Made by a program: the position numbers and the translations under genes. From positions 73,188,041-73,252,040 of the forward strand of contig CM077598.1 in the NCBI GenBank assembly GCA_039654915.1: DNA of 64,000 nucleotides, read 5' to 3'. Shown here piece by piece: positions 55,620-64,000 of this stretch. The stretch's first letter is position 1. Every line of letters begins with the position of its first letter. The DNA is from Aquilaria yunnanensis. Lineage: Eukaryota > Streptophyta > Magnoliopsida > Malvales > Thymelaeaceae. The notes beneath the pieces are model-generated. The model saw only the letters and a program-made list of their open reading frames with translations, searched no databases and had not been told where the DNA came from.

Positions 55620-57969
55620 CTAGGGAGAGCCGGGCGGACGAAGACCAGGAAGCTTCAGATGCTCGACCTTGGACCACTGCCACCGAGGTCACTCAGGAAT
55701 ATTTAGGCCCTCCAGAAAAGAGAGGTCCAAATCTGGGAACCTCTGCAGGACTTGGTGCCGAGCAAGGCAGAAGCCGTCCTGAAAGGCGACCTTGGCCATT
55801 TGATCAGAAGTATGTTTTTGAACGCCAAGGACGTTGAGCTCGTCCCTCAGCTCAGCAATCTCCTCCTCCAGCTCGCTTGTCCCCAGTGTCCCTCCAGACT
55901 CCTTCTTCAGAGCCTCGACCTCGGCTCGGAGAGCATTGTTCTCATCCATCAACCTCGCCGCAAGACTGTCAGAAACAGCCTTGTCCTTGACAAGATCTCC
56001 GTTGGCGGCGAGCAGCCCCTTTACTTGGTCGCCGAGGTCGGCAATCTTCTGGGAGGAGTCCTTTTCAAGTTCTTCACTCTTCTTCAAGAACTCCTCCCGA
56101 ACGGCGGCGATTTGCTGAGAACAATCCGCTGCCAGCTGCTGGTTGCTGGTGACCAGCTTCGCAAGTGAAGCCTTAGCTTCACTGAGTTCCCGCGAAGTCG
56201 CATCCTTGGAGGCAGCCTCTCTGGCCACCCGAACTCGGAGGTAACCAGCGTACTCCAGCAGCTATGGCAAGGCAAAAGTCCAGGTTAGTACAAGTCTAAA
56301 CACTTAGAAAATTGAGGAAAAAGAGTGTAAAGACTATACCTGAGCAGCATGCTCGGTGACTTTTACGGCGAGGGTATTATCCCTCGGGTGAGCAGCCGCA
56401 ATGGCCTGGAAGGAGGCGTCAGTGGTCATCCCCTTCCAAATCTCCTTTGTCATTTTTGGACAATCGTCGGAGAACAAATTCATATCCTCCGTGATTGTCC
56501 AAAAGGGCTCCAAGGGGATCTTCCCCTCAGGGATTTTGGCATCGCGAAGGGCCTGTTTCCTCTCATGAATGGGCCTCCAGCCAGCAGTAAGAGGCTCCTC
56601 TGAAAGTGAGAAGGAAGTTAGGAGTAGAAGAAAAATTCGCGAAAAGCAAAGGAGCTGAACTTCGCCTGAAGGCATACCTGGGGGAACCTCGGAGATAGTG
56701 TCCTCGGGATCCTCGGGCCCCTCGGTAGAAAGACCCTTACCCTTCTGCCGATACCGCTCCTCGGCAGTAGGTACTTCTACCACTACAGTGTTTCTGGGGG
56801 CCTCGAGGTCGGGAGGAGGCACCGCGGCGGAAGTAGCGGGGACCTCGGCCGGTGAAATTTCAACAAGACCAGCCTCTTCGCCAGCTTCTTCTTCCGAAAG
56901 CTCTGGCTGAGGAGGCTGGACAGCCTTCCTGGCTTGCTTCGCCGAGGGCCCCGCCCCTGTCGACTTCCTTCTTCGGGAAGCCGCCTTCTTTGTCTGCTCC
57001 CCCTTCTCCACTTGGCCAGAAAAGAGGGCCTTGTAATGAGCGGCAGCCCCATCGCCCATCTCTGAAAAAGAGAAGAAATATCAGCGTAAGTCCGAGGAAA
57101 AAGTATAAAGGGATGGAAGATTACTCACTTTCGGCAAAAGTTTCGAAAGAAGTCTCCCACTTAAAGAGCTTGACCAGCCAGGAGTCCTTCCCGGCGATGG
57201 CAGGAGGGGGCATATTGAGGTCAGTCTCGTGCTCCTTAACCACTTTCAGCTCCCGAAGGACTTCTTCGGTCATCAACCTCCAGTTGATAGGAAAGGGGTA
57301 AAGAGCACGAGGAGAGACCTCGGGAACCCAGTCAGCGACTGCCCGAATGCGGGCGTCAAAATCCGCGAACACGGAAGCCGACGGTGGGGTCAGCAGCATC
57401 CTCGGATCAACGACGTCTGCGTTCAGCACTCCCTGAGCCCATCTGGTCGGGACACCAGACCAGTTCTTATCCACCTTCAGGAAAAAGAACTTAGGCTGCC
57501 ACCCCCGCCAGCTATCCTTCGTGTCGAAGGTGAAGGTGAATTTTTTGCTCCCGGATCCCCGAGGCAGCAGGAAATAGAAGCCACCCTTCGGGACCACGTA
57601 GAGCTTGTAGTACTGCATGAAAATGATGAAGTGGGGCTCTATCCCGAACACGCCACACATGCAGAGGTAGGCGTTAAAATAGCAGTACGCGTTCGGGGGA
57701 AGCTGGTTCACAGCAATGCCATGGAATTGGCAGAACTCGCAAACCACCTTCGGGGGAGGATACCGAAGTCCGGCCTTCAGTTGGGCTCGGAAGACAGTAA
57801 CCTCATCACCGCGGTTTGAAAAAGCAAAATGGCTAGAACGAGGCAGCCTGGTCACAGCGTAAGAGGGAAGAAAGAATTTTTTCTTCCACCTCTGTAGTTT
57901 TTCGGGGGTGGTAGAGCAAGGATGGGCCAGAAGAGGTTTCCAGCTCTCGGGAACAGGCATCGTAGACAT
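55620..57969 (-). pseudogene. aORF of T3: four-exon antisense gene, stop near the C-terminus
   Basis: Exons on the minus strand are 57969-57129 (841 nt), 57061-56678 (384 nt), 56599-56340 (260 nt) and 56261-55620, with lengths and phases as in T2. Exons 1-3 are open. Exon 4 is an open coiled coil until a TGA at 55689-55691 (GGA in T2), just after LDLSFLEGLNIPE. This removes only the last ~23 residues, including SKVEHLKL. The truncated product would keep the main domain, the basic segment and nearly all of the coiled coil, so it could still be partly functional. Confidence 0.87.
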
Positions 57970-58796
57970 GAAAAAGAGTTTGAGATGGAAAAGAAAATAG
58001 TTTCCAGAAAAAACTCAGAAGACGAGTTTGGAAAAAAACAACAGTTTTCCAGAAAAACTCAGAAAAACAGAGGAATCAGAGTACTCTGGAAATCAAAACC
58101 CACCAAAAGATTTGCCTGAGGACGCCGTCGTGAAAGTTGGTAGGAAAAGCTCTGATTAAAGAAGCTCCGCAACAGAAAGCAAGATAAAACGCAAGAACAG
58201 AGGGCAAAGCAGAGAGAGAGCAGAAAAACAGTAAGTGGGACTTATGATGAAATGGGCTATTTATAGGCCAAAGGTGGATAGCCGAAAAGAGATCATAAGT
58301 ACCCATTGGAGGCGAACCGTCGTCGTAACTGCCCGCTGCACCCGAAAAGGCGCGCCCTCTGTAAATGATGCGTCTCTCTTCCAATGGCAAGAAGCCGCGT
58401 GTCAACCGCTGCGCAGAAATAGGGGACATGCCTCCCCAAACGTCCCTCGAAAACCGGGACACACCTCCTGATTGGGACACGTTGTTTGACATCCCTGAAA
58501 AATGGAGACGCGCCGCTCAGTCTGACACGCTTGGCCATCAGACCTGCAGAAATAAAAAGCAGGCCACCTCGAGGACACTAAGAGACAGGCTATGGCTGAA
58601 CAGCCCATGACTTTTGGGCAAGAGGTGTATCTTCGGTACAGGTTTTGCCTCGGAGACACCAAAGAATAGGCCAAGGCCGAACAGCCCAGACCCTCGGGCA
58701 AAAGGTGCGACCTTGGAACAGGTTATGCTTCCCAACAAGACTCCCAACGACAACCTCAGAAAGAGATGCAAACCGAAGTCTTCACTTCGGCTTTCC
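57970..58796 (-). promoter_or_regulatory. aORF promoter region of T3, TATA box at 58258-58265
   Basis: The layout matches T2: TATAAATA about 290 bp upstream of the ATG, then ACGT-type sites around 58390-58485, then the ~80-bp imperfect repeats up to the polypurine tract at 58797-58809. Confidence 0.7.
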
Positions 58797-58809
58797 AGAG
58801 GGGGGCATG

Positions 58810-59676
58810 TGATAGCCAAAGGCTATCGCCTCAATCTGGCCGAACACCCTGCCACAACAATGGCCAGAAGAACTGGCGCTTCCCGGGAACAGGTGGAATC
58901 ATGCACCTTGGGAGATAGCCGGAGAGCTCCGAGCCTCGGCACGCCAGTAAAACTTGAGGACTCTATTCGCCCCCCAAGGTTGTGAACAGCGCGCCTTCGG
59001 AAAAGTGGCACCAGACATTGCTGCCCGAACATGATATCCCCGAAGGCGGAACCCCCTGGAACTGGGAACCCCCGAACTGAGGGTATGCTTCCCGAAGAGG
59101 CTCTGTCCGAACTAGAGGATGACCTCGCCCAGGGACCTCGGGAGTACGGCAGGAGCATTTATGGAAGCATTTAAGGAAGCCTCTGACACGTCCCACCACA
59201 GACGTAAAAAGCCGCCCTGACGCGCAGACGCCATCAGAATCACATCATGGCCCGTCTCAGCACAAGGCTCGAGGCCATTTGGTTACCAACTATCTGTCCC
59301 CTACGCCCAGAAGTTCAGGAGCATCCGACCGCACACATGTCATGATCTGAACGGGCTAGGCATCCCTATATATACAGGAAATAAATACTTGACAGGAGGT
59401 TGGTTGGCCGGAGATACAGCTCCCACACTCTGAGAAAATACCAGGCGAGACTTTTCTGCCTTTCTCTTTGAGCTAGTGACTTTCTCCTTTTTCCGGCCAC
59501 CACTGACTTGGGCGTCGGAGGCTCCCCCCCCGGAAAAACACACCGGGGGCCTCCTAACCCTGTTTACTAGCTTTTCAGGTACTATCCTTGGGGCGATCCA
59601 CCTTCCAGGCGTTCTTCCTCCTAGAAGTCTCCTCAACAGTCATCATGACTCACAATGATGAGGCCCCAGGCCATCA
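58810..59676 (+). repeat. 3' LTR of T3
   Basis: This is the 867-bp partner of 48516-49382, followed by the TSD ATAAG. Confidence 0.97.
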
Positions 59677-59681
59677 ATAAG

Positions 59682-60185
59682 TACCCTTTGGAGGCGAACC
59701 GTCGCCGTAACTGCTCTTTGCATCTGAAAAGGCGCGCCCTCTGTAACCGACACGACTCTCCTCCAATGGCAAAGCGCCATGTGTCAACCGCTGCGCGAAA
59801 ATGGGGGACACGTCCTCCAAACGTCCCTTGAAAGCTGGGACACGTCTTCTGACATCCCTGGAAAACTGGGACGAAACTGGGACGCGCCGCTCAAACTGAC
59901 ACGCTTGGCCAAACAAACCTGCAGAAATAAAGAGCAGGCCACCTCGAGGACGCCAAGACACAGGCTATGGCCAAACAGCCCATGACCTTCGGGCAAGAGG
60001 TGTATCTTCGGCACAGGCTCCACCTCGAAGACACCAAAGAACAGGCCAAGGCCGAAGAGCCCATGATCTTCGGGCAAAAGGCGCATCCTCGGAACAGGCT
60101 AAGCTTCCAAAGAAACTCCCATACACAACCTCGGAAAGAGATGCAAAACCGAAGTCTTCACTTCGGCTTTCCAAAGGGGGGCATG
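59682..60185 (+). repeat. T1: distal aORF promoter, 81-bp tandem repeats and polypurine tract
   Basis: This resumes T1 after T3. It first holds the sites that belong upstream of the T1 aORF (around 59780-59900). A duplicated 81-bp unit follows, with ACCTCGAGGA at 59941 and ACCTCGAAGA at 60022. The tract AAAGGGGGGCATG (60173-60185) precedes the 3' LTR. No gene is visible. Confidence 0.8.
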
Positions 60186-61065
60186 TGATAGCCAAACGCT
60201 ATCGCCTCTATCTGGCCGAACTCCCTGCCACAATGATGGCCAGAAGAAGCTAGCGCTACCCGAGAAAAGGTGTGATCAGGCACCTCGGGAGATAGCCGAA
60301 GAGCTCCGAGCCCGGCACGCCAGGAAACCCCGAGGACACCACTCGCCCCCCCAAGGTTGTGAACAGATCGCCTTCGGAAAAACGGCACCAGACATAGCGA
60401 GCCGAACATGATATCCCCGAAGGCGGAACTCCCTGAAACTAGGAACCCCCGAACTGAGGGCTTGTTTCCCGAAGAGGCTCTGTCTGAACTAAAGGATGAC
60501 CTCACCCAGGGACCTCGGGAGTACGGTAGGAGCATTTATGGAAGCATTTAAGGAAGCCTCTAACACGTCCTTTGACAGACGTCATAAAGCCGCCTGAATA
60601 GGCGCTCTGACACACGGACGCCATCAGAATCACATCATGGCCCATCTCAGTACGTGGCTCAGGGCAACCTGCTACCAGCTATCTGTCTCCTACGCCCAGA
60701 AACTCAGGGAACATCCGACCGAACACGTGTCATGATCTGAACGGGCTAGGCACTCCTATAAATACTAGGAATTAATACTTGGCAGGAGGCTGGTTGGTTG
60801 GTAAAACACTGCTCCCACACTCTGAGAAAACTACCAGGTGAGACTCTTCAGCCCTTTGTGCTATTTCCTCTGCCTTTTCTCAACCACCACTGACTTGGGC
60901 GTCGGAGGCTCCCCCCCCGGAAAAACACTCCGGGGGCCTCCTAACCCTTTGTTTCTGAGCTTTCAGGCACTCTCCTTTGGGCTATCCATTCCACCAGGCG
61001 TTCTTCCTCCCAGAAGTCTCTCCACCAGTCACCATGACTATAAACAATGAGGCCCCTGGCCATCA
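60186..61065 (+). repeat. 3' LTR of T1
   Basis: This full 880-bp LTR runs from TGATAGCCAAACGCTATC to GGCCATCA, followed by TSD GTTCT. It contains CACGTG within GAACACGTGTCATG and a TATA-like CTATAAATAC. It lies tail to tail with the T4 LTR, only 35 bp away. Confidence 0.95.
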
Positions 61066-61070
61066 GTTCT

Positions 61071-61100
61071 CAAGGATAAGTCAGATTCTGACAATCTCAT
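61071..61100 (+). pseudogene. T0 aORF exon 4, continuation between T1 and T4
   Basis: Thirty bases continue the coiled-coil frame of 17949 after the TSD (DKSDSDNLI, compare KDKAVSDSLA in T3), then T4 begins. CTCAT (61096-61100) is the expected left TSD of T4. Confidence 0.75.
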
Positions 61101-61967
61101 TGATGGCCCAAGGCCTCATCGTTGTGAGTCATGATGACTGTTGAGGAGACTTCTAGGAGGAAGAACGCCTGGAAGGTGGATCGCCCCAAGGAGAGTACCT
61201 GAAAAGCTGGTAAACAGGGTTAGGAGGCCCCCGGAGTGTTTTTCCGGGGGGGGAGCCTCCGACGCCCAAGTCAGTGGTGGCCGGAAGAAGGAGAACGTCA
61301 CTAGCTCAAAGAGAAAGGCAGAAAAGTCTCGCCTGGTATTTTCTCAGAGTGTGGGAGCTGTATATCCGGCCTGCCAACCTCCTGTCAAGTATTTATTTCC
61401 TGTATATATAGGAATACCTAGCCCGTTCAGATCATGACACGTGTGCGGTCGGATGCTCCTGAACGTCTGGGCGTAGGGGACAGATAGTTGGTAACTAGAT
61501 GGCCTCGAGCCTTGTGCTGAGACCGGCCATGATATGATTCTGATGGCGTCTGCGCGTCAGGGCGACTTTTTACGTCTGTGGTGGGACGTGTCAGAGGCTT
61601 CCTTAAATGCTTCCTTAAATGCGCCTGCCGTACTCCCGAGGTCCCTGGGCGAGGTCGTCCTCTAGTTCGGACAGAGCCTCTTCGGGAAGCCTACCCTCAG
61701 TTCGGGGGTTCCCAGTTCCAGGGGGTTCTGCCTTCGGGGATATCATATTCGGGCAGCAATGTCTGGTGCCACTTTTCCGAAGGCGCGTTGTTCACAACCT
61801 TGGGGGGCGAATGGAGTCCTCAAGTTTTACTGGCGTGTCGAGGCTCGGAGCTCTCAGGCTATCTCCCGAGGTGCATGATTCCACCTATTCCTGGGAAGTG
61901 CCAGTTCTTCTGGCCGTTGTTGTGGCAGGGTATTCGGCCAGATTGAGGCGACAGCCTTTGGCTATCA
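61101..61967 (-). repeat. 3' LTR of T4
   Basis: This 867-bp LTR reads TGATGGCCCAAGG to GGCTATCA on the plus strand and is the reverse complement of the T2-type LTR. The conserved inverted repeat at its far end is slightly broken (GGCGACAGCC). Confidence 0.95.
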
Positions 61968-62807
61968 CATGCCCCCCTCTGGAAAGCCGAAGTGAAGACT
62001 TCGGTTTGCATCTCTTTCCGAGGTTGCCGTTGGGAGTCTTGTTGGGAAGCATAACCTGTTCCGAGGTCGCACCTTTTGCCCGAGGGTCTGGGCTGTTCGG
62101 CCTTGGCCTATTCTTTGGTGTCTCCGAGGCAAAGCCTGTACCGAAGATACACCTCTTGCCCAAAAGTCATGGGCTGTTCAGCCATAGCCTGTCTCTTGGT
62201 GTCCTCGAGGTGGCCTGCTTTTTATTTCTGCAGGTCTGATGGCCAAGCGTGTCAGACTGAGCGGCGCGTCTCCATTTCTCAGGGATGTCAAACGACGTGT
62301 CCCAATCAGGAGGCGTGTCCCGGTTTTCCAGGCACGTTTGGGGAGGCACGTCCCCCATTTCTGCGCAGCGGTTGACACGTGGCTTCTTGCCATTGGAGGA
62401 GAGGCGCGTCATTTACAGAGGGCGCGCCTTTTCGGGTGCAGCGGGCAGTTACGGCGACGGTTCGCCTCCAATGGGTACTTATGATGTTCTTTCGGTTACC
62501 CACCTTTGGCCTATAAATAGCCCATTCCATCATAAGTCCCACTTACTGTTTTTCTGCTCTTTTTCTGCTCTGCCCTCTGTTCTTGCGTTTTATCTTGCTT
62601 TCTGTGGCGGAGCTTCTTTAATCAGAGCTTTTTCCTACCAATTTTCATGACGGCGTCCTCAGGCAAATCTTTTGGTGGGTTTTGATTTTCAGAGTACTCT
62701 GATTCCTCTATTTTTCTGAGTTTTTCTGGAAAACTGTTGTTTTTTCCAAACTCGTCTTCTGAGTTTTTTCTGGAAACTATTTTCTTTTCCATCTCAAACT
62801 CTTTTTC
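61968..62807 (+). promoter_or_regulatory. T4: polypurine tract, tandem repeats and aORF promoter (TATA 62512-62519)
   Basis: CATGCCCCCCTCT (61968-61980) is the reversed polypurine tract. Degenerate ~80-bp repeats follow to about 62230. ACGT-type sites (GACGTGTCCC, GGCACGTCCC, GACACGTGGC) occupy 62290-62390. TATAAATA lies at 62512-62519, 296 bp before the ATG. Confidence 0.72.
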
Positions 62808-64000
62808 ATGTCTGCGATGCCTGTTCCCGAGAGCTGGAAACCTCTTCTGGCCCATCCTTGCTGTACCACCCCCGAAAAACTAGAGAGGTGGAAGAAAAAA
62901 TTCTTTCTTCCGTCTTACGCTGTGACCAGACTGCCTCGTTCTAGCCATTTTGCTTTTTCAAACCGTGGCGACGAGGTTACCGTCTTCCGAGCCCAACTGA
63001 AGGCCGGAATTCGGTATCCTCCCCCGAAGGTGGTTTGCGAGTTCTGCCAATTCCATGGCATTGCTGTGAACCAGCTTCCCCCGAACGCGTACTGCTATTT
63101 TAACGCCTACCTCTGCATGTGTGGCGTGTTCGGGATAGAGCCCCACTTCATCATTTTCATGCAGTACTACAAGCTCTATGTGGTCCCGAAGGGTGGCTTC
63201 TATTTTCTGCTGCCTCGGGGATCCGGGAGCAAAAAATTCACCTTCACCTTCGACACGAAGGATAGCTGGCGGGGGTGGCAGCCTAAGTTCTTTTTCCTGA
63301 AGGTGGATAAGAACTGGTCTGGTGTCCCGACCAGATGTGCTCAGGGAGTGCTGAACGCAGACGTCGTTGATCCGAGGATGCTGCTGACCCCACCGTTGGC
63401 TTCCGTGTTCGCGGATTTCGACGCCCGCATTCGGGCAGTCGCTGACTGGGCTCCCGAGGTCTCTCCTCGTGCTCTTTACCCCTTTCCTATCAACTGGAGG
63501 TTGATGACCGAAGAAGTCCTTCGGGAGCTGAAAGTGGTTAAGGAGCACGTGACCGACCTCAATATGCCCGCTCCCGCCATCGCCGGGAAGGACTCCTGGC
63601 TGGTCAAGCTCCTTAAGGGGGAGACTTCTTTCGAAACTTTTGCCGAAAGTGAGTAATCTTCCATCCCTTTATACTTTTTCCTCGGACTTACGCTGATATT
63701 TCTTCTATTTTTCAGAGATGGGCGATGGGGCTGCCGCTTATTACAAGGCCCTCTTTTCTGGCCAAGTGGAGAAGGGGGAGCAGACAAAGAAGGCGGCTTC
63801 CCGAAGAAGGAAGACGACAGGGGCGGGACCCTCGGCGAAGCGAGCTAGGAAGGCTCTCCAGCCTTCTCAGCCAGAGATTTTGGAAGAAGAAGCTGGCGAA
63901 GACGCTGGTCTTGTTGAAATTCCACCGGCTGAGGTCCCCGCTACTTCCGCCGAGGTGCCTCCTCTCGACCTCGAGGCCCCCAGAAACACTGTAGTGGTAG
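62808..64000 (+). CDS. aORF of T4: exons 1 and 2 of the antisense gene, intact as far as visible
   Basis: Exon 1 is 62808-63648 (841 nt, MSAMPVPESWKPLLAHPCCT), with donor GCCGAAA|GTGAGT. Exon 2 starts at 63716 after TTTTTCAG and is open to the window end; by analogy it should end near 64099. Exon 1 carries the 'putative gypsy type transposon'-like domain (VTVFRAQLKAGIRYPPPKVV, NQLPPNAYCYFNAYLCMCGV, VPKGGFYFLLPRGSGSKK). Exon 2 starts MGDGAAAYYKALFSGQ and has the basic segment TKKAASRRRK...AKRARK, then an acidic, proline-rich region. No stop or splice defect is visible. The coiled-coil exon 4 would lie outside the window. Confidence 0.85.

Larger units (their letters stand above)
48516..59676 (+). 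mobile_element. T3: complete Tat element with stops in gag-pol
   Basis: The element is 11,161 bp with 867-bp LTRs at 48516-49382 and 58810-59676 and TSD ATAAG (48511-48515 and 59677-59681). I count about 12 LTR differences (1.4%). It is a close sister of T2 and is inserted in the aORF promoter of T1. Confidence 0.97.
17950..61065 (+). mobile_element. T1: plus-strand Tat element carrying three further insertions
   Basis: T1 has LTRs at 17950-18745 (truncated) and 60186-61065, both opening TGATAGCCAAACGCTATC. TSD GTTCT occurs at 17945-17949 and 61066-61070. Without the Tekay element, T2, T3 and their duplicated TSD copies, it is about 10.9 kb. It is inserted in exon 4 of the T0 aORF. I count about 20 LTR differences over about 790 aligned bases (2.5%), older than its three passengers, as nesting requires. 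It lacks a primer-binding site and has four stops in gag, so it is dead. Confidence 0.94.
13334..64000 (-). mobile_element. T0: minus-strand Tat element, host of T1 and T4, continues past window end
   Basis: T0 is visible in pieces. Its 3' LTR is 13334-13428 plus 14404-15166. Then come polypurine and promoter sequence to 15941, aORF exons to 17949, and a 30-bp continuation of aORF exon 4 at 61071-61100 beyond T1. T4 inserts at 61101. The gag-pol of T0 should lie to the right, outside the window. The left flank ACTAT (13329-13333) is the expected TSD copy in element J gag. The coordinates span everything nested inside it. Confidence 0.88.
61101..64000 (-). mobile_element. T4: minus-strand Tat element, running past the window end
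   Basis: The 3' LTR (61101-61967), polypurine tract, tandem repeats, aORF promoter and aORF exons 1-2 are present. Gag-pol should follow outside the window. The LTR is the 867-bp subfamily of T2 and T3. Confidence 0.92.

Noticed and set aside
60186..61967. The LTRs at 60186 and 61101 as one element's pair or a terminal-inverted-repeat transposon
   Set aside because: They are different LTR subfamilies. Each pairs with its own polypurine tract on its outer side, and the 35 bp between them is T0 aORF plus TSD.

Overview
This window is plant nuclear DNA made entirely of nested LTR retrotransposons. I see no host gene, rRNA, tRNA or CRISPR array. The plant assignment rests on the element families: Ty3/gypsy elements of the Tat (Retand-like) group, which carry a second RNase H domain and an antisense extra gene, and one chromovirus of the Tekay/Del type. 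Nothing here identifies the species. Dense nesting like this suggests a heterochromatic block of a repeat-rich angiosperm genome.

The nesting was worked out from LTR ends (TG...CA) and 5-bp target site duplications (TSDs). M0, a minus-strand Tat pol remnant (1-1769 and 12255-12304), contains M1, a complete minus-strand Tat element (1770-12249, TSD GAGAG), and element J (plus strand, from 12305). J is cut in gag by T0 (minus strand, from 13334 and past the window end). T0's 3' LTR holds a solo LTR, G (13429-14398, TSD GGAGA). T0's antisense gene is split by T1 (plus strand, 17950-61065, TSD GTTCT). T1 carries three insertions: a Tekay element (22467-32309, TSD AATTA), T2 (34452-45656, TSD CTCGG) and T3 (48516-59676, TSD ATAAG). 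A sixth long Tat copy, T4 (minus strand, from 61101), lies 30 bp further into T0. The deepest stack is five levels: M0, J, T0, T1, then Tekay, T2 or T3.

Each long Tat copy has the same plan. A 5' LTR of 0.86-0.97 kb is followed two bases later by a primer-binding site, then one Gag-Pro-RT-RNaseH-aRNH-integrase frame. A spacer rich in short hairpin repeats follows, then a convergent gene on the opposite strand with four exons and its own TATA box, then roughly 80-bp tandem repeats, a polypurine tract and the 3' LTR. I call the antisense gene aORF. Six copies are visible (M1, T0, T1, T2, T3, T4). Intron phases (1, 1, 0) and most exon lengths are conserved.

LTR pair differences counted by eye agree with the nesting: M1 about 3.7%, T1 about 2.5%, T3 about 1.4%, T2 about 1.0%, Tekay about 0.3%. 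Only T2 and Tekay keep an uninterrupted polyprotein, and T2's integrase has lost its first catalytic aspartate. The Tekay element is therefore the only copy here that still looks fully capable by sequence. Most of the damage elsewhere is nonsense mutation of the kind expected from deamination of methylated cytosine.
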